A stretch of DNA of 64,000 bases. Source: Actinacidiphila guanduensis (GTDB lineage Bacteria > Actinomycetota > Actinomycetes > Streptomycetales > Streptomycetaceae). The position numbers and the translations under genes are program-made. Location of the stretch: contig NZ_FNIE01000001.1 of NCBI RefSeq assembly GCF_900103985.1, positions 248,001-312,000 of the forward strand. Reading direction: 5' to 3'. The notes under the pieces were generated by a model. That model made no database searches. It saw only the letters and a program-made list of their open reading frames with translations, and was not told the DNA's origin. Shown here one piece after another: positions 45,135 through 53,336 of the stretch (its first letter is position 1; each line of letters starts with the position of its first letter).

Positions 45135-46127
45135 GTGGCTCCCCTGCACCTCACGTTCGCCTGCGGCGACTACGACCGCACCCGCGCCCTGGCCGAGGGC
45201 ACGGTCAGGGCCGACGGCATCGACCTCACCTACCTGCGGCTGCCGGTCGAGGAGACCTTCTTCCGGATGCTGCGGCACCGGGAGTTCGAGGTCGCCGAGA
45301 TGTCCCTGTCCTCCTACGTGGTCTCGCTGCGCGAGGACCCCTCGCCCTTCGTGGCACTGCCGGTCTACACCTCGCGGATGTTCCGGCACAGCTCCCTCTA
45401 CTGCCACGCCGACTCCGGCATCGAGAAGCCGGAGGACCTGCGCGGCAAGCTGGTGGGCACGCCCGAGTACCAGTTGACCGCCTGCGTGTGGATGCGCGGC
45501 ATCCTCGGCGACCGGCACGACGTGCCGTTCGACTCCGTCCGCTACGTGACGGGTGGTCAGGAGACCGCGGGCCGGATCGAGAAGGCCGACCTGCACCTGC
45601 CCGACTCGGTGCGCATCGAGCGCATCCCCGAGGACGCCACCCTTGCGGAGATGCTCGCCACGGGTGAGATCGACGCGCTGTGCACCCCGCGCGTGCCGAG
45701 CCCGTTCGCGGCCGGCGACCCGCGGGTGCGGCGGGTCTTCCCCGACGTGGTCGGCGCCGAGAAGGAGTACTACGCGGCGACCGGCATCTTCCCGATCATG
45801 CACGTGGTCGTCATCCGCCGCGACGTCTACGAGCGGCACCCCTGGGTGGCCCAGTCGCTGAACAAGGCGCTGGTCACCGCCCGCGACCAGGCGTACGCGA
45901 GCCTGTACGACACTTCCGCGCTGCGCTTCATGCTGCCCTGGCTCACCCCCCAACTGGAGGAGGCGCGCGCGCTGTTGGGCAGCGACTACTGGTCCTACGG
46001 CGTGGATGGCAACCGCGCGGCCCTTGAGGCGTTCCTGCGCTACCACCACGAACAGGGCCTGTCGGCACGGCGGTTCGCCCCCGAGGAGCTGTTCGCCCCG
46101 GAGGCGCTGGAGGCCGCGGTCATCTGA
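45135..46127 (+). CDS. 4,5-dihydroxyphthalate decarboxylase family protein (copy B)
   Basis: A 330-residue Pht5-type protein. The family pattern is strong: LTFACGDYDRTRALAEG at the N-terminus, FEVAEMSLSSYVVSL near residue 51, KLVGTPEYQLTACVWMRGIL near residue 107 and FPIMHVVVIRRDVYERHPWV near residue 219. No signal peptide is present. Pht5 decarboxylates 4,5-dihydroxyphthalate to protocatechuate. The start is GTG 45135 with GGAAGG upstream, six bases after ligJ. It closes the operon before a strong terminator. Confidence 0.88.
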   Translation: MAPLHLTFACGDYDRTRALAEGTVRADGIDLTYLRLPVEETFFRMLRHREFEVAEMSLSSYVVSLREDPSPFVALPVYTSRMFRHSSLYCHADSGIEKPEDLRGKLVGTPEYQLTACVWMRGILGDRHDVPFDSVRYVTGGQETAGRIEKADLHLPDSVRIERIPEDATLAEMLATGEIDALCTPRVPSPFAAGDPRVRRVFPDVVGAEKEYYAATGIFPIMHVVVIRRDVYERHPWVAQSLNKALVTARDQAYASLYDTSALRFMLPWLTPQLEEARALLGSDYWSYGVDGNRAALEAFLRYHHEQGLSARRFAPEELFAPEALEAAVI

Positions 46128-46151
46128 GGCCACGTCAGGCGGCGAACGCGG

Positions 46152-46186
46152 AGGCGCCCGGACGGCTCATCGCCGTCCGGGCGCCT
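46152..46186. terminator. bidirectional terminator at right end of catabolic island
   Basis: A 15-bp perfect stem: 46152-46166 pairs with 46172-46186 around a TCATC loop. It sits between the convergent decarboxylase-like and GH92 genes and marks the border of the island. Confidence 0.85.
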
Positions 46187-46209
46187 GGCGTTTCAGCGGG
46201 CTGCCGCGG

Positions 46210-49200
46210 TCAGTTGTCGTCCGGGCACAGGTGCAGCGCGAGCACGTTGCCGCCGCTCACGGCGACGTGCACCTTCCCGAGCGTGCCGACGTCACCCCCG
46301 TTGGCGACGCGGAAGTCGGTGCCCGCGTTCTCCCCGTTGTGGAAGGCCGCGTCGTCCACCGTGAAGGTGGCCGTCTTCCAGGTGTCGGTGCCGGTCTTCA
46401 CCACCGGCGCGGTGTTCTTGTAGGTGTTGCCCACGGCGTCGTACTGCAGTGTCCAGCTGCCGGTGCCGTGGTCGTAGTAGTCGATGGTGACGGTCGCGTG
46501 GTACGGGCCGCCGCCGGGCACCACCGTGTTGTCGATGTCGAAGTACTCGTACGGCGAACCGTCCGTCGTGGAGCGGCCGCTGCGGCCGTCGAGGGTGACC
46601 GGCACGGTGTGGCCGTCGCCGTTGTCCCGCAGCCGCAGGCCGCACTCGGTGTCGGTGCTGCCGAGGGTGTCGCAGGCGGTGGCGTCGCCGTCGGCCGCGG
46701 GCACGGTCAGCACCGCCGCGCCGCCGGGCAGCGCCTGGCCCGTCGCCGTGGTGAACGCCATCTGCACCGGGTGGTACCCGGACGGCGTGCCGTCGGCGAC
46801 CTTGATGGTCACCGGGGTCGTGGCGGTGCGCGCGTGGCTGAGGTCGAGGGTGCCGGAGGACGGGGTCACCGTCACCCCGGGCACGTCCGCGCTCGCCGTC
46901 CAGTGCACCCGGCCGGCGCTCCCGGCGAGGACCGAGGCGCCCACCGTGCCGGGCAGGCTGGTGCCGCCGGGGGTGACCTGCGTGCCGGTGGGGGTCAGGT
47001 AGCCGACCGCGGGGACCTCGTGGGCCCGGTACGAGGGCGGCGCGTCCTTCGCGGCGGTGGCCCGGTGGGTGTCGGGCCGGGTGGACAGGTCCACCTGCAG
47101 CTCGCCGCCGCGGGTGGCGAAGTCGGCGGGCAGCGCGTTCGACGTGTAGCCGCGGCCGTCCAGCCGCAGCGAGGTCACGTAGGGCGCGTCGGCGGCGGCC
47201 TTCGGCGCCTGGATGCCGATGTGGCGGCCGTTGCCGAGGCTGATCTCGGCGCGCTTGACCAGCGGGCTGTTCAGGGCGAGCGTCGGCGTGCCCGGGGTGG
47301 CCGGGATCATGCCGAGCGCGGCCCACACGTACTCCGAGGACAGGGCGCCGTTGTCGTCGTTGCCCGGCAGGCCGTCGGGCGCGGTGGTGAACAGCTGCGT
47401 CTCGAAGCGGCGGGTCACCTCCTGGGTCTTCCACGGCTGGCCGACGTAGTCGTAGACCCAGGGCGCGGTGGTGTCGATCTCGTTGCCCGCCCAGTCGTAG
47501 GGGGCGTTGCCGCCGGCGTTGAGCTGGGAGAAGAAGTCGTCCAGCCGCGGGACGACGGCCTGGGCGCCGCCCATCGCGGCCACCAGCCCGGCGAGGTCCT
47601 GCTGCACCGAGAAGTTGTACTGCGCGGCGTTGCCCTCGTCGTAGCCGTCCTGGCCGAACGCGCCGGCCGGCGGGGTCTGGAAGCCGGGTCCGGCCGGGAA
47701 GGCGCCGTTGTCGTCTCGCGGACGCAGGTAGCCGGTGGCCGGGTCGAAGATGTTCTGCCAGTTCTGGCCGCGCTTCGCGTACGTGTCGGCGGCGGCGTGA
47801 TCGCCGACCGCCGCGGCCAGTTGCGAGATGGCGAAGTCGTCGGTGGCCCACTCCAGGGTCTCCGAGGCGCCCTGCAGGCCGTGGTCGCCCTGCGAGACCG
47901 CGTCGTTGGGCGCGTAGCCGCGCTTGACGTACTCCTCGACGCCGGGACGCTCCACCCAGCCCCAGCCGACCTTCTCCGAGTGGTTGGCGGCCTTCTCCAT
48001 GATCGGCAGCGCGCCGCGGATGTCCACGCCCGTGGCGCCGAAGGCGACGTACTGGGCGAACAGCGGGACGCCGTTGTCGCCGTTCATCACGTTGCCGGTC
48101 ATGTTCTGCGAGGGCCACTTGGGCCACCAGCCGCCCTGCTGCTGGGCGTCGCGGAGCAGGGAGTCGGCCATGTCGCCGGCCCGCTGCGGGTAGAGCATGG
48201 TCTGCAGCGGCGCGAGCGAGCGGTAGATGTCCCAGTCGGAGAACGTCGCGTACTGGGTATGGCCCGCGGGCACGCGGTGGATCGCGTCGTCGAAGCCGAT
48301 GTAGCGGCCGTCCACGTCGTTGAAGACGCTCGGCGACTGGAAGCAGCGGTACAACGAGGTGTAGAAGACGGTGAGTTCGTCCTTGCTCGCGCCGCCCACG
48401 TCCACCTTGCGCAGTACGTCGCGCCAGTCCTTGCGGGTCTGCGCCTGCACCTTGCCGGTGTCCCAACCGGGGATCTCCGCGGCCCGGTTGGCGGCCGCGC
48501 CGGCCTCGCTGACGTAGCTCATCCCGATCTTGGCGGTCACCGAGGTGCTGGTGGCGGTGTCGAAGGTCAGGTAGGCGCCGGAGCCGGAGCCGGTCGCGTG
48601 GTCGGAGCCGGGGGTGACGGTGCCGCCCTGCCAGGTGCCGTGCGCGGTGAACGGCCGGTCGAAGACGATGTCGAAGTACATCGTGTACTGGCTGTTGTTG
48701 CACAGGCCGTGCGGGGTGGTGGTGCCGGCCAATTCGTGGTCGTTGACGATGTGGACGTCGGCGGAGAGGTCACCGCCCAGGCTGGTACCGGACTTGACCA
48801 GCACCTGGGCCGTACTGCCCGCCGGGTAGCGGAAGTCGGCGATGCCGGTGCGGGTGGTGGCGCCCAACCGCACGTCCACGCCGCTGTCCTGGAGCCTGAC
48901 GTCGTAGGAGCCGGGGGCGGCCTGCTCGTCCTCGTGCGAGAAGTGCTCGGTGCGGGCGGCGGGGTCGCTGCCGACGTCGCCGGTCACCGGAAGGATCGGG
49001 ATGTCGCCGAAGGAGGAGCAGCCGCCGGAGAAGTGGTCGAGGCTGAAGCCGCGGATGGCGTCCGAGGAGTAGTCGTAGCCGGTGGGGCCCGAGGCGGTGT
49101 CGGGGCTGAACTGCATCATCCCGAAGGGCGCGGTGACGCCGGGGAAGGTGTTCTCCCAGTCGGTGCCCTTCTGGGTGCCGATGAAGGGGTCCACGTAGGC

Positions 49201-49350
49201 GGTGGGGTCCTTGACGAGTTCGGTCGCCCCGCTGCCCGCGGCGGCGGCCTCGGGTGCCGTGGCGAGCGTCGCCGCGCCCACGGCGAGCACGGCGGCGGCC
49301 GCGGCGAGGGCCGCCCATCTCCTGCGGAATCGGGGTTCTGTGCGTGTCAC
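46210..49350 (-). CDS. secreted GH92 alpha-mannosidase
   Basis: A 1046-residue exported glycosidase. Residues 1-38 are a signal peptide with the Arg-rich start RFRRRWAAL. The GH92 catalytic region runs from about residue 50 (VDPFIGTQKGTDWENTFPG) to about 720. It includes NMTGNVMNGDNGVPLFAQ and GNDDNGALSSEYVWAALGM, the latter holding conserved acidic residues of this calcium-dependent family. C-terminal to it lie an Ig-like region and a beta-sandwich module (about residues 900-1046) that could bind carbohydrate. GH92 enzymes trim alpha-mannose from N-glycans and fungal mannan. GTG 49350 was chosen; a LacI-type operator lies 57 bp upstream. Confidence 0.92.
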   Translation of the reverse strand: MTRTEPRFRRRWAALAAAAAVLAVGAATLATAPEAAAAGSGATELVKDPTAYVDPFIGTQKGTDWENTFPGVTAPFGMMQFSPDTASGPTGYDYSSDAIRGFSLDHFSGGCSSFGDIPILPVTGDVGSDPAARTEHFSHEDEQAAPGSYDVRLQDSGVDVRLGATTRTGIADFRYPAGSTAQVLVKSGTSLGGDLSADVHIVNDHELAGTTTPHGLCNNSQYTMYFDIVFDRPFTAHGTWQGGTVTPGSDHATGSGSGAYLTFDTATSTSVTAKIGMSYVSEAGAAANRAAEIPGWDTGKVQAQTRKDWRDVLRKVDVGGASKDELTVFYTSLYRCFQSPSVFNDVDGRYIGFDDAIHRVPAGHTQYATFSDWDIYRSLAPLQTMLYPQRAGDMADSLLRDAQQQGGWWPKWPSQNMTGNVMNGDNGVPLFAQYVAFGATGVDIRGALPIMEKAANHSEKVGWGWVERPGVEEYVKRGYAPNDAVSQGDHGLQGASETLEWATDDFAISQLAAAVGDHAAADTYAKRGQNWQNIFDPATGYLRPRDDNGAFPAGPGFQTPPAGAFGQDGYDEGNAAQYNFSVQQDLAGLVAAMGGAQAVVPRLDDFFSQLNAGGNAPYDWAGNEIDTTAPWVYDYVGQPWKTQEVTRRFETQLFTTAPDGLPGNDDNGALSSEYVWAALGMIPATPGTPTLALNSPLVKRAEISLGNGRHIGIQAPKAAADAPYVTSLRLDGRGYTSNALPADFATRGGELQVDLSTRPDTHRATAAKDAPPSYRAHEVPAVGYLTPTGTQVTPGGTSLPGTVGASVLAGSAGRVHWTASADVPGVTVTPSSGTLDLSHARTATTPVTIKVADGTPSGYHPVQMAFTTATGQALPGGAAVLTVPAADGDATACDTLGSTDTECGLRLRDNGDGHTVPVTLDGRSGRSTTDGSPYEYFDIDNTVVPGGGPYHATVTIDYYDHGTGSWTLQYDAVGNTYKNTAPVVKTGTDTWKTATFTVDDAAFHNGENAGTDFRVANGGDVGTLGKVHVAVSGGNVLALHLCPDDN

Positions 49351-49406
49351 GCGGTCACAGCCCTTCGGTTCGTGCGGGTGGGTAGGGGTGTGGATGAAAA
49401 GTCTCT

Positions 49407-49420
49407 TGACATCGTTGTCA
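49407..49420. promoter_or_regulatory. LacI-type operator before GH92 gene
   Basis: TGACATCGTTGTCA has TGACA/TGTCA arms with four bases between. The same arms and spacing occur before the GH18 gene at 60790-60803. Confidence 0.65.
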
Positions 49421-49565
49421 TGTGCGCGATTCGGAGTGTGCGGGTGGGGGTGAGGGTGCGTCAAGGGGGCGGTGGGGGCTGGCGTTTTCCCGACAGACGG
49501 GTGCGGTTGGGGGGCGGGGAGGGGTTCGCCTTCTTACGGGGGGCGCTGCTCCCGTTTACGGGGGG

Positions 49566-49827
49566 GGTGCGTGCTGCTCCCGTACGGACGGTGCCGCTTC
49601 TCTCGGAGAGAGGGGTGGGGCTCCTCCCGACAGGGGCCCTTGGGCGGGGGCGGTTCGGTGCGGCTCCTCCCGACAGGGAGCCCTTGAGCAGGGCGGCGGG
49701 GTGCGGCCTTTAGCGACACGGGGCCTTGAACTGGGCGGCGGAGTTCGGCTCTTCGTGACACGGGGGCCCTTGAACGGGGCACATGCATGCGGCTGTCTCG
49801 GGGCGAGGCTTTGGAGCATTGGGGGGC
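49566..49827. repeat. degenerate tandem repeat array, about 43-bp period
   Basis: Clear units start at 49657, 49700, 49742 and 49785, with spacings of 42-43 bp. Each contains a (T/C)GCGGCTC-like block, a GACA(C/G)GG block and (C)CCTTGA(A/G)C-like sequence. Earlier, more degraded copies extend left to about 49566. Stops and frameshifts between units exclude a repeat protein. Confidence 0.7.
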
Positions 49828-50162
49828 TACGCCCCCAGATACGTACGGCAACCGTTGCGCCCAGCGGCAAGGTGACACCTGCCGACAGGGCGCCCTCTTC
49901 GCCCAAGGGACAGGCCCACCGCTGGTCGGTTCACGCCGAATTCGACGTCCCGGGCGCACTGCGTATCAGCTGGCCCTCCAGGGCACCCTCTTCGTCCTAC
50001 GTACCCGAATCCCGCGCAACGCCGGTTAGCTGATCGCGCGTTGCTCCCGCCCGCGCCGGCTCCCCCGCCTGCCCATCAGCGGTGAGATCCGGGACGGCGT
50101 CCACGCACGCCTCCCCCTCCCCCGGTGAAGACCATTCTGAGCCGAGCGGCGATCCGGGCCGG

Positions 50163-50741
50163 TCAGAGACCCGAGGGGTGACGGGAAAGCCAGTCGGCGT
50201 GCCGATTGCGCATCCGGACGCGTTCTCCGGGTGTGGCGAGGAAGACGTCGGCACCACCGTCGTAGGGGTGGTGGATGCGCTGCATGCGAATGTCGGTGAT
50301 GAGGATTCCCGCCACCTTGTCGTCGGCGGTATCCCGGAGCAAGTCGTCGATGCAGCCGCGCTGCCAGGGCCGGCGTGCGGCGAAGAGGTGGCAGTACGTG
50401 CGGAGCTCAGGGTCGGGATCGTCCGCCACCAGCAGGCTCTGCCAATACCCCGTTCTGGGTCCCGCTGGCGGAACCTCGGCTTCGGTCGTCCACAGCGGAC
50501 TGATGACGTACACGTCCGCGCCGGCGAACAACTCGTCAAGGACGGTGTTGTAACGCTCCAGGACGACGGCGTACTCGCTCTCGTCCTCCGCGTACCGCTT
50601 CGACTCCGGCAGGCTGTGGAAACGTACCCAGACATCCTGGTACGGGCCCCGGAGCTTGTACCCAACCGGCGGGCATCTGGGCCAACGCTGCTGCCACAGC
50701 CCCGTCAGATCCGCCTGCCCGTCTCCGGACACCCGTCTCAC
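50163..50741 (-). CDS. DUF3885 domain-containing protein
   Basis: A 192-residue protein with the DUF3885 pattern: LWQQRWPRCPPVGYKLR near residue 14, WVRFHSLPESKRYAEDESEY near residue 38 and LDELFAGADVYVI. It is acidic and soluble, probably cytoplasmic. The start is GTG 50741, with GTG four codons later as an alternative. The function of the family is unknown; members are often scattered among immunity-like or contact-system genes, but no toxin gene is visible here. Confidence 0.8.
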   Translation of the reverse strand: MRRVSGDGQADLTGLWQQRWPRCPPVGYKLRGPYQDVWVRFHSLPESKRYAEDESEYAVVLERYNTVLDELFAGADVYVISPLWTTEAEVPPAGPRTGYWQSLLVADDPDPELRTYCHLFAARRPWQRGCIDDLLRDTADDKVAGILITDIRMQRIHHPYDGGADVFLATPGERVRMRNRHADWLSRHPSGL

Positions 50742-51264
50742 TCGCCCTCTCGCGCAGGAACCTGCCGACGACCATGATGCCGATGCTTACGAACGAGCGA
50801 CACCGACTTCTTGGCTGTCGCTTCGCCGGCTGCCGTAGCCGGTCCAGTCCACGTTTGACGAAGTTTGTCCAGTGCGTTGTCGATGCTGGTCCCTGTGAGA
50901 GCGGGAAGGACCGAGGCAGGAACGTCGGGTGGCAGCGCAAGGCGGGCAGCGTTGCGGCCGGCAAGGCCGCCGAGCCCGAGACTCCCGAGCTTCAGGTAGA
51001 TGTACTGCGGCTGGTTGAGGCGGGCTGGGTTCAGCCTTGCGGCATCACGTCGCGCAGGGCGGCGAGGGATCCCTTGCGTCCACGCTTGCGGATCTTGCCG
51101 ATCCTGTCGTCGGCAGCGTCGAAGTTTCGACCCCAGGTGATCGACGGATGTCTCGCCTGCTGAACCTCGCCGGCTGATCAGCTGGATGACGGTGGACCGA
51201 ACGTACGCTCGATAACATCGATTCGCCAAGGAGTGAGCTTCCGCCGACGAATCGAGAGAGCCCT
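50742..51264. other. gene-poor region with a possible gene remnant
   Basis: No complete gene is convincing in these 523 bp. On the minus strand, 51031-51176 reads as a protein-like tail with ITWGRNFDAADDRIGKIRKR and LAALRDVMPQG before TGA, but a TGA two codons above it and the lack of any start codon suggest a remnant. A longer minus-strand frame (50738-51364) has biased composition and no recognisable domain. Confidence 0.4.
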
Positions 51265-51732
51265 GTGAGCGAGGACGTCCTGTCGGTAATACCCACCGAC
51301 CCGCATTGGCAGCCCGGCCGTGCCGCGGCCGACCGCACCGCGATGATCGTCGCCGAGATGGCACCGAGGCTGCCTGGCGGGGTAGATGTCGAGATCGACG
51401 TCACCTGGCACGACAAGCTCACTGTCGTCGATTGTGGGGCGAACCTGGAACGGATCAATTGCCCTCTATGCGGCGACTCGATTGACACCGAGTGGTGGGC
51501 GGACCTCCTCGAAGCCTACTCCGAAGACGGCTTCGCAACCCTCGCAATCGAAGCTCCCTGCTGCGGCGGCGCAACGTCGCTGGACGCACTGAACTACGAC
51601 TGGCCGTGCGGCTTCGCGCGCTTCGAGATCGCCATCTGGAACCCCGAACGAGCCTGGTTCAGCGACGAGGAACTCGGCGCCCTCGCCAAGGCCCTCGGCC
51701 ACCCCGTCAAGCAAGTCAGGGCCCACATCTGA
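51265..51732 (+). CDS. hypothetical protein with zinc-ribbon-like Cys pairs
   Basis: A 155-residue soluble, acidic protein that I cannot place in a named family. Cysteines are paired: INCPLCGDS near residue 65 and APCCGGATS near residue 97, which could bind zinc. Between them lies WWADLLEAYSEDGFATLAIE, and the C-terminus has WFSDEELGALAKALGHPVKQ. The GTG start at 51265 lacks a strong RBS. Similar stand-alone proteins occur in Streptomyces, so it is probably real. Confidence 0.7.
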   Translation: MSEDVLSVIPTDPHWQPGRAAADRTAMIVAEMAPRLPGGVDVEIDVTWHDKLTVVDCGANLERINCPLCGDSIDTEWWADLLEAYSEDGFATLAIEAPCCGGATSLDALNYDWPCGFARFEIAIWNPERAWFSDEELGALAKALGHPVKQVRAHI

Positions 51733-51841
51733 CGCACCAGCAGACCTCCCGACATCACGGGTTCAAGTTCAGTTGCGTGCGGTGCACCGCCACCCGGAGA
51801 CGGGCACGGGCCGATTGGTCGGTCGCGGCGGGATCGCTTGG

Positions 51842-52162
51842 TCAGTGGGGTGTGTCGGCCTGACGCGGGCGGCGCTCTCCGGTGACCTTCGAGGCCGGGA
51901 GGCGGCCGGCCTTGGAGGTCCCCGTCAGCGTGTCGCCGTGGATCGTCACGGCGAAGGCGAGGTTCAGCCGCATGGGCTTGGTGACGGCCTGCTTCCACGT
52001 GAGCCGGTCACCGTCGAGGACGACATCGCTGAGCGGGACCTCCTCTCCCGCTCCGCGTGCGGTCCCGATGAGGGCACCGTCCTCGCGCCGGAACTCGGCC
52101 ACGGCCGTGATCCTTCCGATGGGGGTGGAGATGGACAGGTCCCAGGTGCCTTCGGCGGACAT
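51842..52162 (-). CDS. small beta-barrel-like hypothetical protein
   Basis: A 106-residue protein dominated by alternating beta strands: GTWDLSISTPIGRITAVAEF, GALIGTARGAGEEV and FAVTIHGDTLTGTSKAGRLP. The layout resembles a lipocalin-like or AttH-like half barrel, but I cannot assign a family. ATG 52162 follows AGGAAG by nine bases. It lies 57 bp after the DJ-1/PfpI gene on the same strand and is probably co-transcribed with it. Confidence 0.7.
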   Translation of the reverse strand: MSAEGTWDLSISTPIGRITAVAEFRREDGALIGTARGAGEEVPLSDVVLDGDRLTWKQAVTKPMRLNLAFAVTIHGDTLTGTSKAGRLPASKVTGERRPRQADTPH

Positions 52163-52219
52163 GCTGCTGTTCTTCCTCACGGTGCGGTGCGAGTGGGCGG
52201 TGGAGGGGGAGACCTCGGG

Positions 52220-52909
52220 TCACAGGCGCGCGGGCGCCGGGCCCGTGGCGCGCCAGACGGTGCCGCGGCGCTCGTGGGCGAACAGCCCTTCGACGGCATG
52301 GGCGATCCGAGGGCCCAGCTCGCGCTCGAGGAGGTACAGGCCCAGGTCGAGTCCGGACGTGACACCAGCCCCGGTGACGAGGTCGCCGTCGTCGACGACG
52401 CGGGCGTTCACCGCGTGGGCACCGGTGGCGTCCAGCATGTCCAGGCCCATGTGGTGGGTGGTGGCGTGGCGTCCCTCCAGCAGTCCGGCCATGGCCAGGA
52501 CGAGTGAGCCGCCGCACACGGCAGTGACCGTCACCTCGGGGTTCTCCATCGCCGCCGTCAACAGGGCGGGCAGTCCGGTGGTCAGGGTGCGGCCCAGCAG
52601 TACGGGGATGAATTCGTCCTGCTGCCACTCACCGGCCCCCGCGTCGTGGTCGGGCACCTCGCCCGGTTCCCCCACCCGGCCCGAGGCGCCGGGGACCAGG
52701 ATCAATCCGGCACGCGCGGGGTCGAGGGCAGCGGTGGCACGCAGCATCAGCCCGCCGGTGCCGCTGATCACCTCGCGCGGCCCTTCGGCGGAGACCAGTT
52801 CGACGCTCACGGCACCCGCGGAGGCAGTGCCGCCCGCGTACAGCACCTCGTAGGGGGCGATGACATCGAACGGGTCGAAGCCGTCGAACAGGACGATCTG
52901 GGCGTGCAT
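52220..52909 (-). CDS. DJ-1/PfpI family (GATase1-like) protein
   Basis: A 229-residue protein of the DJ-1/PfpI superfamily, in the branch of AraC-like regulator N-domains and isonitrile hydratases. The nucleophile Cys132 lies in the elbow VTAVCGGSLVLAM, the start is QIVLFDGFDPFDVIAPYEVL, and a His pair follows in ATTHHMGLDML. No DNA-binding domain is attached. The start is ATG 52909. Members act as hydratases, proteases or glyoxalase-like enzymes; the substrate is not evident. Confidence 0.88.
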   Translation of the reverse strand: MHAQIVLFDGFDPFDVIAPYEVLYAGGTASAGAVSVELVSAEGPREVISGTGGLMLRATAALDPARAGLILVPGASGRVGEPGEVPDHDAGAGEWQQDEFIPVLLGRTLTTGLPALLTAAMENPEVTVTAVCGGSLVLAMAGLLEGRHATTHHMGLDMLDATGAHAVNARVVDDGDLVTGAGVTSGLDLGLYLLERELGPRIAHAVEGLFAHERRGTVWRATGPAPARL

Positions 52910-53336
52910 CAAGGGTCCTTCAGATGGGAGGAAGTACGGCCCGCGCCGGGTACGCACCCGAACCTATGGGCCTGCAACCACCTCTCCCAGTGGCATGAGT
53001 GACACTCTTCAACGGGTTGTCGCCAAGGTGACGGGAGGCCCCGAAGTGCCGTCTCCCCCGGGGCGGCTCACATGCGTACACGGGGCGACGACTTGTCGAT
53101 ATGTCGGCCCTGCCGAGCTGAGGGCCGCGGCCCGGACCTGCGGGGCGGGTGCCCGATGCCCATTGAATCGCCCCACAATCCGCGGCCGACGTGCCCGAAC
53201 CCTCTACCTTCGTGGTGGTCGGCACCGACGGCGTGCTCCGGCTGGCGCAGCGGGCATTGTTGCGTGTGACGAGGCGGAAGCGGTGCTGAGTGCCGGCAAA
53301 GATCAGCTTCGTCCACGAGGCGCGCGGGTGGGCCGG
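52910..53336. other. 427-bp intergenic region, nothing recognised
   Basis: The stretch between the DJ-1 gene and the 3' end of the beta-propeller gene contains only short frames of biased composition on both strands. I see no family feature, RBS-linked start, repeat or hairpin that stands out. Confidence 0.5.

Larger units (their letters stand above)
49351..50162. other. 812-bp intergenic region with degenerate repeats
   Basis: It contains the GH92 promoter and operator (49407-49420), a G-rich repeat array (about 49555-49827), and about 330 bp of lower-complexity sequence before the DUF3885 gene. Open frames here are rich in Arg, Gly and Pro and lack RBS and family features, so I call no gene. 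Confidence 0.6.

Noticed and set aside
50738..51364. A 208-residue minus-strand protein
   Set aside because: Composition is Arg/Ala-biased, no domain is seen, and a different frame in the same place is more protein-like; recorded as a possible remnant only.
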